From Klebsormidium nitens (Eukaryota; Streptophyta; Klebsormidiophyceae; Klebsormidiales; Klebsormidiaceae), in the NCBI GenBank assembly GCA_000708835.1, contig DF237546.1, positions 1 to 44,140 on the forward strand: a DNA stretch of 44,140 nucleotides, given 5' to 3'. The notes below the pieces were generated by a model, which saw only the letters and a list, made by a program, of their open reading frames with translations, did no database searches and was not told the origin of the DNA. The translations under genes and the position numbers were made by a program. Positions 1-21,469 of the stretch are shown here, one piece after another (position 1 is the stretch's first letter; the number at the start of each line of letters is the position of its first letter).

Positions 1-705
1 TTGGGGATGTCCATCAGCCCTGCATCACCATACATATCTACATTTACGTGAATGGTCGTTGCTCAGGCTTTGCAACCGCTTTATGTTTCTACAAAACCGC
101 CGACGCACAGTCATACCGAATCATTGAAACGCGCCTCTAATCTAGCTGCTTCACCAATTGGTGCGACTCAAGCACAGAGCAAATACCTAGTTGACGTCAG
201 CCGGAGATGCAAGCCAGAGCCAATGCAATGTGTACACCATCAATCTCATGAGTGTGGTCTGAAACGAGCCGCTAGAGCAGCATTTGGGCGCGTATTTGAT
301 ACAGATGCAGAGAAGCTAGGAAAGTCACAGTGAACATTGTTGATGTCTGTAGCAAAACTAACGCTGAGAGATGCATGGATCTGTCAAGACAAACAGGATG
401 AGGGACTTATTGGCTTAGCGGGACATTGCATTGCATAGAGTCTGAAAAGTGGGTTGGGGCAACAGCGGGCCAATTCTGGCATTGGGCCCTGTGATCATAT
501 GTCCAATGCAACGACCATTTGCGGCTGAGGAAACGTGTCTAACGAGACACGTTCGAAATGCAGGGTGCTGATGCTTGCATCAGCAGAGGATTAAACCATG
601 GCTAAAGCCCTTTCCCCAGTGGACGGCCTCTTACAAGCTGAAATTTGCTGATTACCCTGCTTCGAAAGCTCGAAGTGTTACGTAGGGCACCACAAGGCAA
701 CTAGG
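1..705. other. Left flank and 5' region of the EML gene
   Basis: No convincing gene is seen. Only short frames without splice partners or recognisable composition are present. The last part probably holds the promoter and 5' UTR of the EML-type gene whose first plausible ATG is at 706; no clear TATA box or initiator was identified. Confidence 0.4.
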
Positions 706-11020
<10,315 letters not shown>

Positions 11021-12637
11021 CGGAGGATGTAGATGCGCAGAGCTAGTTTGCATAATAGAGCAGGGGTCCACAAGAGGCGACCTGCGAGGAACATCACACC
11101 GTGCATGAGCAGTTTCATTCCGGAATCAAGACTTGTCACTCAAAGGTGGCTCTTGAATCTGAAAGATGTCGTCATATGAGCGATCGAGCGTGGCGCTTTC
11201 TCGAGACGGCTGCCCTCGTGCATGCACGCGCTGAAGCCGCTGGCACCAGACGATAAGACTGCCCCTGCTTATAACTCAGCTAATGCTTTTAATGAGTGGT
11301 AAGTTTCCAATTAGGGGGAACTTGTGGCTCCATGAGGCATGCAGTGAGTGACCACTGACGGCTGCGCTGCTCGATCGATCCGTTGATCTGCATCCTTAGG
11401 TCAAGAAGAAGCTCTCTTGAAGCGTCCGACAGAAACAATACACGTATGCTGACCGTAAGCTCATGGGGATGTTTTGCATAGTGATATACACGTATAGCGC
11501 GGTGCATTCTCGAATCCACACAGTGTTGCTCGGTCGGATCATTCTTACGTACTTGATATACGTATATGATGGTATCTTCTTGCTAAATCATCGACGCCCT
11601 CAGCCTAGCTTAGCGCCAACATGACGGTGGCCCGAGCGCGGTTTTCCGGCAAAGCCGGGATTATTTTTCTTGTACCCTGCAGCTTGATACGGCTGCAAGT
11701 CACATCCTATGTGATAACTTACTGATTCGACGCGAGATGAGTTTTGGAGCGGTTCCAAGTCCGCCAAAGAGGACACCGCTGGGTTAAAGTGCATGTCAGG
11801 AGTACGCGCGCCATGAGCCCAGCATTGGCATCGTGATCGGTCAGATTCAGAGTCTGAGATCGGGCACACCGTCCAATTGAATACGCGAGGGCTAGACCGT
11901 CTCCTGAACCATGCGTCACTAGCTATATCACCAAACTCCGCACAGTGGCCTCGGTTCAGAGTCACGATATCATGACACGTGGAAGACAAGCATGACTTCT
12001 GAATGGGCACCACGTCATGGGAACTCATGGCTGATGGTAAGCCTGCTACCGTAGGTCAACCCCTCGATCCAACGGCTTGTTCAGCTCCACAGAGGATGCG
12101 AACTACACCGGCCACAAAGTGCGACTCGATAGACAACACTTGGAAGATCTGGTTTCAACTAAGCGTGCACAGTCTTTGAAAACAGTGGATAGGTCTGCTG
12201 ATGACAAGATTCTCCATTCATTCTGACCATTCGAGATTCACAAATAGAGGGCCCCTAGAGTTCGTATTCATGCTACGAGCAATAGAAGTACGATGATTGA
12301 GCCGCTAAACCACTGACCACCTCCTAACGTGCAACGAAGTACAACAGCCGACTCCTCGAACCTGAATGAAAACCATTTGATGTCCAATGCAAGGATTGTG
12401 GACTGCGCCAAACACGTCCTCAAATAAATAGCACTCAATGTTGACCTGGACCTTTGACAAATGCTTCACTCTTCGCTGGACCTAGTACCAATTGGGCAGT
12501 CAATTGGCTGCTGACTGGCAATTGCAGCAACTCTAGCACTTTCTGGAGTGGTTTCTTGCTGTTTTATTCATTCAAAGTCATCCGACACTGAAGCCCCAGC
12601 ATTTCCCGGCTCTCAACGCCGCACGGACCCAAACGCT
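11021..12637. other. Intergenic, no gene seen
   Basis: Holds the 3' flank of the EML gene and the 3' flank of the convergent globin-like gene. Frames are short, frequently interrupted and lack splice-consistent partners. No RNA gene or repeat was recognised. Confidence 0.5.
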
Positions 12638-15158
12638 CTAAGCGCACCTTGCGACAGCATCGGGTGACGATGGGCAAGGGCCAGCGCAACAGATTGACTC
12701 GCTGCCGAAGCTGTTGAAGCACTGGTTGGGGAAGCCGGAGGAGGGGGTACAGGGGGCGGCGCTCTTCACGCCCCCCAAACCGCATGTGGGGACGTCGCCA
12801 GGAGTAGCGGGGCACTGCAGGGAAGAGAGAGGAACGTGTGGGGAAGCGGAAAATGCTGGAAATCTCATTTTGAGGGCGTCTAATCAGGGTTTAGCGCGGA
12901 GCCGTCAATGAGATGCAGAATGTGATGCAGTTTGCAAGGACAGTTTGTTCTCCCAACTTTCTGAACGTTGTGCATTTTACAATCGAATGTGCAGCATTTG
13001 TTTCCAAAATCCACTTGAGAAACTGTAAGGAATTGGATCATTTCCTGACTGACACTTCAGCCCTGGTTCCTACTTGTTCCAGCAAAGGAGAAGGACTGAA
13101 ACTCCTGTTCTGCTCCCACCAAGTACTCAGTGGGTGGGGACACTGCCAATGCTGGCAAAAAGGGTGTCCCATCAAACTTTAGCGGGGAACAGTTTCGCGC
13201 AACAGGTCCTGTAAGGACCACATTCTTTACCCACACTTTTCAGGATTATGTGTTGGAAAATCCAAAGATGCTTCTTATTCACTGGATACTTGGAAAACAG
13301 CGACACCGTGGTTGAACCCTAAACCAAGGAAGCAGATTCAGCGACTTTTCTGGACAATCACAAGCCAAGATCTATATGCCTTGCAGCTTAAGCAGTGCAA
13401 GGATCATGCTCTGCCTGAGTCTTGAGAGGTCCTACTTGTTGTAGCATAGCACAAGGACTACAACTCCTATGCTGTCAGAATATCCAACCAGGCACCCAGT
13501 TGACTGGATATGACCTGGACAATGCTGGATGTTTGATACACACCCAACGGCATTCCCATGGCACAGCTCTGACAGATTACACGGCATCACCCAACGAGCA
13601 AACAGTTGCAAAGATACTAGTTAGAAGAACACCTCTACTCCATGGTTTCTCCGTACAAGGCACTGAATTATTGACCTGAGACTCAGGAGATTGCCACCAT
13701 CTGCCACCAGAAATCTGGCCCCTTATGACAATTGCATATCCCTCGATGATTATGTCAAGCACTGACAACTACAGTGCACAAAACTGCCAAAAACCAAAGT
13801 AGCCAAGCTCTATCTCTTCCATTCAGAGATAGGATTGAGATAGCATAAGGTCTGAGTCTGCATTGCAAGTAAGAGGTTGTAGAAGATTGCGAGACGGCAG
13901 ATAAAGAAACAGAGCTTTCTGAGATGCTCAAGAAAAGATGTTTGCCCAAAGAGACCTGAATACAGCAGATCCAAAGAGGGAAGGCAGTTGGGGACTTGAT
14001 AGTGCATATTCTGACTCAAAGAAATCACTACCTTGTCATATTCCAGACCAGGCCGCGTGGCATTGCAAGAACGGACACAGCAAGAGACAAATACTGCAAA
14101 ATTTGATTGTAAACATAATTCCTGTCAGAAAGGTTGGATCTTGGACAGCATTCAGTCTTGTCACAAAGAAAATACCGTGGGAACTATTCAATCTTGTTGC
14201 ACTTGGAATGTCAGGGGGTTTTCAAGGTCCATAATGCAACACGCACCTGAGACGCACAGCAGATTGCTGCTGAGCCAGCTGCATTGTAGCACAGGTTGGG
14301 CGTCGAGCCCGAAGCATCGCAGGATGTGGGGCTCGTCGCGGCCAGGGCCAAGGGGGCCGTCCCTTCATCATTCACTGCAGCCCCAAAGTCGGCGTAAAGG
14401 TCACACCTTGGGGGGCTGGCGAGGGGGCACCCCTCCACCGTGCAGACAGACTGGAGGGCGGGGGGGGCATAGGGAGCAATGGGGTAGAAATCCCCGCAGG
14501 CCACCCCAAAGAGGCCATTGAGGGCAGCTACCACAGCGGCAACGTCCTCCGGCGCTCCCCCAAAGGACGCAAACGCCGTCCCAACCATTCCGTTGAAGTA
14601 CATGACCTGGGCATTGTCCAACGCCATGAACTTGTGGACCTGGTACATGGAGACATCGCCCCGGTAGGCGGGGAAGGCGCCACTCCTGGTGGAAGATTGC
14701 TGAGAGCAGCCCAGGAGGACCCCAAAGAACTGATACAAATGCGTCAGCAAGAAGTACTGATTGGAGGTCCTGTCGAAAGCGGGGAGGTTCTGCTTGAGGG
14801 CGTCTACGCCGCCCCCGTCCAGGAAGTTTACAGAAGCGGGTTGGTTGTCCTCGTTGGTGGTTTTGAGCTGGCCATTGAAGTAGGGCAGCAGGTTCACCGC
14901 CTCTCCATTGACGACCCCTGGGGCCAGGATACCGGGGACGTTGATGCCCGCGGCAGTGGCCGTGAAGTTGCCGCCGAAGGCGCGGTTGACAAGCAGCGTG
15001 AGCAGGAGGTACTCATTCTCAGGGGTGACATCAGTGAGGAGTGCTTTGGTATACTTGTCGCACAGGCTCGTCTGGGCGCTCGCCAGGGACACCGACAGCA
15101 GGAGGGACAGGAGCAACACAAGCCCGGAGGCAGGGAGGGCAAGCTTGGAGGGCGCCAT
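12638..15158 (-). CDS. Secreted truncated-haemoglobin-like protein with cysteine-rich tail
   Basis: Two exons: 15158-14247 and 12814-12638, with a CAG|GTGCGT donor and CCCTGCAG acceptor, both phase 0; 362 residues. Residues 1-28 form a classic signal peptide (charged start, Leu-rich core, ASA-Q cleavage site), so the product should enter the secretory pathway. Residues ~35-225 have the helix pattern of truncated (2/2) globins: a GG turn near 62, a hydrophobic helix before LGC at 149-151, then Y-R-G-D-x-S-M-Y-x-V-H with His175 at the proximal haem-ligand position, followed by amphipathic G/H-like helices. The C-terminal part is Cys-rich and contains two copies of PN-x-C-[YF]-N-x2-GS-x2-ICC, one on each side of the intron; this similarity supports the splice. 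Haem binding and function are inferred. It could instead be a globin-derived extracellular protein that no longer binds haem. Confidence 0.65.
12815..14246 (-). other. Large intron of the globin-like gene
   Basis: 1,432-bp intron, far longer than those of the EML gene. It contains no supported gene; short frames on both strands are interrupted. It may hide an old insertion but no terminal repeats were found by eye. Confidence 0.5.
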
Positions 15159-16162
15159 TGCCTGTGGGAGAGGGGAACGGGGGCGGCGAACAGGGGTTCA
15201 GGGAGACGCCGCAGAGTCCAGAATTTTGGGAGGGTCAAAGCTTTGCTCCGGAGCCATGATCTGCCAACTTGAACAGGTCGTACAGGTCCCTGGGCCTTGG
15301 TGCCTTAGGTAGGTATTGTCGTCCTTGGCAGTGGCTCGCCGCTCCAGCGTCCGGCCAGATAAGTAGTACCTACACCTAGTATAGTACCTACCTACCATAC
15401 CTAGCTCGAAATACGGTACCGCTACGTAGAGCTAGCCTGGTACCTACCTAGGTACTCACAATCGGGTACAAGGACTCCTACTGAGCCTTCGAAGTCTCGA
15501 CTCTCAACAGTGAACTCACCTACGCCGACGGGCCCTACGGTCCCCTACCTAGAGGCCAGTACCTATCCTAGGTACCTAGGTATTCGAACGGTAGCAGACG
15601 GTCGAAGTTCGAACTAAGAGGTGGAAGAGATTGGCTCGCCATAACCTGACGCTTAAAAGGGTTTTTGAGGGGTGTGGAACATTGGCCTACCGGCCAATGT
15701 TCTCCACATATAGGTCTTCAATACTCGAATATGTACGTATTATCTTTGCATGCAGGTACACAAGTATGTCCTGCCGTAGCCTACAGATTGTCTTGATATG
15801 AAAGATAATTGTACGCTCCGACATACCGTACGGTATACATTACCATTTATCTCAGAATCTATATAATCGAGTTTGTCGGCATGTTAGTGCTGGATGGTCC
15901 CGTCCTAGGGTCCGCCAATCGCCCTGTGTTTTTCCAGTCGTCGATACAGTTTATCTCAATATCCGACGGTCGCAAAATGTTACACGGCGGCCAGTTCCCG
16001 TAACCGGCACCCAACGTCACAGAAAATGCGCCGGTCGTACAATTTGGAACGTTGGATACGACTTCTGTCACTCTCGACGGGTGAAACTTATTTTAAGTAC
16101 CTCTCGAAAACTTCGCCGACGACTCTCAGAGCGAAGAAGTGCCAATCGAACGCGGAGACAAT
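15159..16162. repeat. GTACC/CCTAGG-rich low-complexity sequence
   Basis: After the promoter side of the globin-like gene, the sequence at about 15360-15600 is crowded with overlapping palindromic words such as TACCTAGGTAC, GGTACC and CCTAGG, and at 15720-15860 with TACGTA-type words. No coding frame is supported. Similar GTAC-rich words recur at 17030-17110 and 18440-18620. Confidence 0.55.
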
Positions 16163-16639
16163 NNNNNNNNNNNNNNNNNNNNNNNNNNNNNNNNNNNNNN
16201 NNNNNNNNNNNNNNNNNNNNNNNNNNNNNNNNNNNNNNNNNNNNNNNNNNNNNNNNNNNNNNNNNNNNNNNNNNNNNNNNNNNNNNNNNNNNNNNNNNNN
16301 NNNNNNNNNNNNNNNNNNNNNNNNNNNNNNNNNNNNNNNNNNNNNNNNNNNNNNNNNNNNNNNNNNNNNNNNNNNNNNNNNNNNNNNNNNNNNNNNNNNN
16401 NNNNNNNNNNNNNNNNNNNNNNNNNNNNNNNNNNNNNNNNNNNNNNNNNNNNNNNNNNNNNNNNNNNNNNNNNNNNNNNNNNNNNNNNNNNNNNNNNNNN
16501 NNNNNNNNNNNNNNNNNNNNNNNNNNNNNNNNNNNNNNNNNNNNNNNNNNNNNNNNNNNNNNNNNNNNNNNNNNNNNNNNNNNNNNNNNNNNNNNNNNNN
16601 NNNNNNNNNNNNNNNNNNNNNNNNNNNNNNNNNNNNNNN
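16163..16639. other. Assembly gap (477 N)
   Basis: Run of N. It lies between two stretches of non-coding, repeat-like sequence. Reading frames that appear to cross it are artefacts. Confidence 0.99.
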
Positions 16640-17507
16640 ACTCTGTTGACTAAAGTCGAGCGATAGAAAGAAAGACCGCCGAAAACAGCGAAGTAATGCT
16701 TCTGTTTTCGGATTTATAAGCTCAAATTTCCATAAGTTGGAAGCATGCGCCTTCGGGCCGAAATTTGAATTCCGGTGGCCGTTGGCGAGAATGACAGCCG
16801 GTTTGCCCCAAGTTATACCCCCGGTGGTGGTTTAACGAGTCAGGACAACCACAAGCTCTGAAAGATTCTGGTGACGTATTGTACGGACCCCAGAGATCCT
16901 ATGTCCTTGAACCGGAAAATACGGTATGCCTTGGCCAGGCAGGCTTGGGCGCCGCTTGGCCATTTCAAGTTTCAACCCCGGCAATGAAACCCAGTGCACA
17001 GCGCACGCTGCCGACTGCAGCGGCCGGCAAGGTAGGTACTGTTCATATGACGGTACCTAGTACATAGGTAAGCCTTCGGTACCGTATCTACTAGGTATCA
17101 ACTTTACACTGTACGGACTCGCTGCCGGCCACGTGACGTCACTGGTCAGGGCTCTTCACAGATTTACCGTACGTACACTGTATAGAGTCGTCTCGATTTT
17201 ATGTTGAGTTAAGGCTATGTTGACCACCACCCGACCGGTACATATGCGCCAGCAGTGCTGGCCGTTTTCATAATTTGAACTTCTCGACCGAAGTTCAAGT
17301 TTCCTTATGGGGCGCCACATTTTTGACACCCGCAAATGGGCTCTTTGCATGCTTAGAGCAAGCTTAGATCATGTTTTCCGGAGGTCGTGCCAAGGTCGGT
17401 CGCTACAAAGGGGCCTTGTAGGAAGGCGCCATACTTTTCAGCCCTAAAAACCATCAAGAATAGCTCCTATAAGCTGAGGACAGCTTTTCAGGGCCTACAG
17501 GCCCAGT
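16640..17507. other. Non-coding sequence, no gene seen
   Basis: Short interrupted frames, several GTACGTAC-like words and no splice-consistent exons. Possibly decayed transposon sequence continuing across the gap. Confidence 0.4.
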
Positions 17508-18010
17508 GTTTCCACTGGGGGCCCACCACCAGCCATTATCGCCCCCAATGGCCGATATCGTCCCCCAATAGGAGGGCCTTGGGGGCCCAACGGGCCCCCA
17601 ATGCCCGAAGCGAGGGGGCCCGACGGGCCCCCAAAGAGCATTGGTTGGAGGCCCTTTTGCCCCCATACATCGGTGTGAGGGGGCCCAAGCTTGTGAAATA
17701 TTTCAAGCTTATACAGGCATTTTTGAGCTTTTACACAATATTCCTTGTTAAAATCGACTCGCAGAAATGTGTTCAACATCCCCAATTTCATCTCCTGGGG
17801 GTTTACTGTAAGCAGAATTGGTATTCAGCCCGGGCCCCATTTCGCATAACATTGCGTCGGGATGTCCTATGCAATCTAACAGGGGGCGGTTTCAAGCCAA
17901 TTTTGGGCCCCCCATCAGAGTCTCGAGGGGGCCCTTGGGCCCCCAATGTGGATGCTGAGGGGGCCCACCGGGCCCCCGAGGGCCCGGGCCCTGGGGGCCC
18001 AAGGGCCACC
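17508..18010. repeat. GGGCCC-rich palindromic repeat block
   Basis: At least ten copies of GGGGGCCC/GGGCCCCC occur in two clusters (about 17510-17690 and 17910-18010), often as facing pairs such as GAGGGGGCCC-gacGGGCCCCC. Both strands are open for 70-200 codons here, giving Gly-Pro-rich, collagen-like translations, but that follows from the base pattern; no start context, splice or conserved motif supports a protein. Confidence 0.7.
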
Positions 18011-19311
18011 AATTGAAAATTTTAGCGGAAACACTGTACAGGCCTTGTTTTTGGCCGTTTGAAGAGCCGGGAAAGGGAGCGCGTCTCAACGGGGCCTGTT
18101 CCAGGCGAGCAAGCTTGACACCGTCGGATTTGGTGAAGGTTTGATGCAGCTATCGTCCTGGACAGACGCCACTTTGAGTGTTCAAAAACATGCGCCCCAT
18201 GAGTCACCGTTTGAATTGCCCGATCTCGATGACCGTTGGCAAGTTATGCCACGTCAGCATCGAAATTGCCCGGTTTTATAGGTTGGGTGGTGGTTTAAGT
18301 CATGCCCGGGGGACGGGTGGTGTTGGTTTGGAGGTTTAGGGTGGGTACGGGTGCGGAGCATGTTAACTTTGGGTTTATGTATTTAGTTTGTGTGTGACCG
18401 GGTACTGATCTAGCTCAACATACACCTAACTCAACATAAAATCGAAAGTTATTGTACGTACACCGTACCTACCGCGTAGGTATCAATTGCCTGCTCAGTG
18501 CTCACTGCTCACTGCTCAGAGCTGACTCCTGACCTGACTCCTGACTGCACATGAATAATATTGAGTACCTATCTCATAGGTATGTGGGTACCGTACGTAC
18601 GGTATGTACTGGGACGTCAGGAATCAGGACTCACTGCCAACTCAGTACCGTACTGGAGACAATCTAGTGAACAATTTAAACGGGGCGTGCCCCTATATAA
18701 CCCCCTTGAGGGCTTCTTTCGCTGGACAAGATTGTGCCCGGTGAATGCCGGTGTAGGACATTGGCAAGCGCGCAGTTCCAAAGGCCTCAGGTTCAGGGTT
18801 CAAATCACGGTCAAACTGCGTTCTTTTTGGCATCCCGCAGAGCGGCGCACATAGGTTCACAGCTAATTCTTTCAAGCCGAGGTTCCTTCACTCGAAAAAC
18901 TGTTCGGATGGGACTTGAAAGTATAGAGCTGGTGTAGGACCCGAAGACTCCGGCGCTCTGCGGCGCAGAACCAAGTATTCCACAGCGACTTTGACATTCG
19001 CCCATAGGCTCCAGCTGGTACTCTGGTAATTTTCTCGAGTCGCCGTACGCAGTCGGCCTAGTCTTCAACCGACCGCAGGCCTTCGGCCTCTGGTTTTGGC
19101 CGTCGATCGTCCTCAGACTCTACGGTCTACGATGTACGGGACCGCCGGTTTGTCACCGACGGCTGCCGGTACAGATTTAACGTCCGGTTGATCCACGCGT
19201 GATCAAACGCCTTTTTTAAAGACTAGTTAAACGCGAGCGTGACATTTAGAAAAGGCACTCGGGGGACGGGTGGGGTTACTGTGAGTGAGGTGGTTAGAGC
19301 GGGCTGGGGGT
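18011..19311. other. Non-coding, GTAC-rich and short-repeat sequence
   Basis: Contains overlapping CTGCTCA/CACTGCTCA and CTGACTCCTGAC short repeats (about 18488-18550) and GTAC-rich palindromes (18440-18620). A segment near 18770-18815 includes a box-B-like GGTTCAAATC. No gene is supported. Confidence 0.4.
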
Positions 19312-19368
19312 CTCATGGTAAAGTACTACTAAACACATGATTAATAGGTAGTAGTAGTTTACCATGAG
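19312..19368. repeat. Foldback sequence with 20-bp arms
   Basis: The arm beginning CTCATGGTAAA at 19312 is matched by an inverted copy ending TTTACCATGAG at 19368; the arms pair over about 20 bp with one mismatch around an AT-rich loop. Could be the end of a foldback transposon, a small MITE or a hairpin RNA source. Confidence 0.75.
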
Positions 19369-19413
19369 AACTCGGCGATATCGATGGTTTCGCGTCGAAC
19401 GAGAGCTGATGTG

Positions 19414-19462
19414 GAGCTTGATATCCACCCGAGGGAGGAGCCCCGAGGGGGATATCAAGCTC
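19414..19462. repeat. Foldback sequence with 12-bp arms
   Basis: GAGCTTGATATC at 19414-19425 is exactly inverted at 19451-19462 (GATATCAAGCTC), around a GC-rich loop. It lies 45 bp after another foldback, so the two may belong to one degenerate element. Confidence 0.7.
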
Positions 19463-20141
19463 GAGGTCGACAAGGAGCCTTCGATATCGTCGAGCTCGAC
19501 TGGTATAACTCGCTCATTGCGTAGTCCGCACTAACATCGCCGTCGAACCTGCCAAGAGGTTTCTGATATATCCGTCCACGGCCCGGTGGAGTAGGTATAT
19601 CAGCGATATCTCCCCTGCCACGTGATTCGATTTCGAAACATTTCTGATGACTCCCGGCAAAATGGTGAGCGAGACGGACGGGCGATAATTCAGGTTACGG
19701 TTTTTCGTTTGTTTGGTCGGGGTACATGAATCTCGTATTTGATTATAGAGTCAGACGTCATAATCAAGGGCTCACGGGTAACGGAGCCAAATTAACGGTC
19801 GAGGCCTGTCGAGCGGATTGCTCGTGACCACGTGTCCCTTTTCGCAGGAACCGGGTACCCACCCCGTGCGTACCGCGCCAGCGCGACGTCCGAGTGACAG
19901 CTGCCCGGTTATTTTTCCCAGCTGGCGCGTCGACGTGGAAAAGATCCAGCTATCAGCCAATGCATGGACAACAAGATCTCCACCCGAATCTGCAGCCTCG
20001 ACGAAGCAGTGAAGACAGAGTCTCCGAGCATAACGATTAGAGCTACGTGCATAGACTAGCCTAACTCGTAGCTGCAATTGTTCATGAATTCCAAATTGCG
20101 CCCAAGCAGCCTTTTCCTTGTGCGCAGGAAGTTTCTCCTCG
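19463..20141. other. Non-coding flank, no gene seen
   Basis: Includes GATATATC-type palindromic words near 19560-19610. Short frames lack support. The 3' end leads into the decayed proline-rich reading frame. Confidence 0.4.
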
Positions 20142-21046
20142 ATGTCTGAGATTCCGCGCCCCGACATCTCCCCAACAGCCTTTCAGTTGGCGGATGAGGT
20201 GCTTGATTACGGCCCAGACCCGGACGAGGACGAGATTGACGTACCCATGTACGTGGTCCCCACTGACGCGCCGGCGGCTGATTCTGTCCTTGGGGGGACC
20301 CGTTGAGGAGCAGACGCCGGACGCACCGATTCGTCCGCAGCACCGGGAGGAGGAATCCAGCCTCCCCCGGCTTGGGGGGCCCCGCAGATTGCGCCCCAGT
20401 GCCCCCCCCTTCAATCTTGGTGAGATTGGTCCGAGTTCGAGTGCCCCCCAGGGATCTCAGCAATTGGCTGTTCATGTTGATAGGGGGCAGACTCAGATTT
20501 CACGGGGGGGGTCTCTTTCGATGCACGGATTCCAGGCATTCAGGACGGTCTTTCCGGGGTGTCACGCACTGATTCGCGTACAGCAGCCCCCCCTGTTTTG
20601 TTTGACTCGATCCGTCTCTTGCACTCCAGTTGGCTCAGGCCCAGGCCCAGATTGCGGCCAAAGAGGCCGAGATCCGTCAGTTGAGGGGGGTAGTGCAGCA
20701 GTCAGGAGCTCGGTCATTTTCCCAGCCCCCGATTCCAGGTCCTCCCCCTCAGGCTCCCCGTCAGTCATTGTGGGAACCTCGGGATGATCCCCCAGTGTCA
20801 CGAGCGTCCATATTGGACAGATTAGACCCGCGGCCGACAGTTTTCTCGCGTTTAAGTGCCCCACCTCCCAGTATGCCCACTAACGCCACCATGGGACGTC
20901 AGCCTGGTATGGATTATGCTGTGCATGACTTCTTTATGGCGGGGGGCGACTCGTGGCAGTTGGCGCGACCTTGCATTCCCACCCAACCCAGCCGGGTACG
21001 TCTACCGGGGGGCCCTGGGGTCATCCCCCTCGGGCATAGGCTATGA
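20142..21046 (+). pseudogene. Decayed proline-rich, coiled-coil reading frame (gag-like)
   Basis: Starting at ATG 20142 the sequence codes an acidic, Pro-rich segment to 20306, where it stops in frame. A natural-looking continuation (acidic, Pro/Ser-rich) is in the +1 frame just after a run of six G near 20292. A third frame from about 20630 codes an Ala/Gln/Glu coiled coil (AQAQAQIAAKEAEIRQL) followed by Pro-rich sequence to 21046. Three frames in series with uniform composition suggest a gene broken by frameshifts or unrecognised introns. The coiled coil plus Pro-rich layout resembles structural (gag-like) proteins of retroelements, but no zinc knuckle, protease or reverse transcriptase is present nearby, so the identity is only a guess. 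Confidence 0.45.
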
Positions 21047-21130
21047 GCCAAAGGGGCCCGGCGCCGTTATACGGGCTCAGCCCGTGCCGTTACCAAGTAC
21101 TCACAGACCGTTCCCATTCAGCACGCCAAA
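20970..21130 (+). repeat. Upstream flank copy 1 (shared by both large genes)
   Basis: The stretch with GCATTCCCAC, then a T-T/C-T-ACCGGG segment, then GGCATAGGCTATGA-CCAAAGGG and GCCGTTACCA, recurs at about 28575-28660 in the same order, upstream of the second large gene. In this copy it overlaps the 3' end of the decayed proline-rich frame. Confidence 0.7.
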
Positions 21131-21469
21131 ACGAAGACGTCCAGCTTCCTTGTCCATTGAGATGAGGCCTCGCAGTGTGGCAAATTAGCCGCAATTCTGC
21201 TCACTTTCCACAGTTCACTTTCTTCGGTGGCAAATTCTCAGAGGTTTCGCGGCTTCCGTGTGCGTTAGGCCTCTTGCAGTGAATGACAGAGCCAAAAGCA
21301 GGCGGCCTTAGAGAAGCTGCAGGGCAGATTGATGTGGCTCAGGGCTTTCAGGTTGGCCGGCAATTAATGTCAACAGGAATTGGTGTTCTGTAAAGCTGTG
21401 GGGGCGCTTCCTAGTATAAGTCTCATCATCTCTCTTGGCCTTGTAGGAGCAGAGTAGAGCTGTCTCGTC

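Noticed and set aside
14634-15272. + strand frame of 212 codons
   Set aside because: Antisense shadow of the globin-like gene, whose signal peptide and splice-consistent - strand reading are far better supported.
16026-16666. Three + strand frames of 175-207 codons
   Set aside because: They consist mostly of the N gap.
17387-18016. A 209-codon + strand frame and collagen-like - strand frames
   Set aside because: Caused by the GGGCCC repeats, which remain open in several frames; no start, splice or conserved motif supports a protein.
18330-18350. TTTAGGG telomere-type word
   Set aside because: Only one copy; no tandem array.
18727-18830. tRNA-like box A and box B words (GGTTCAAATC)
   Set aside because: No cloverleaf could be drawn by eye; at most a decayed tRNA-derived SINE.
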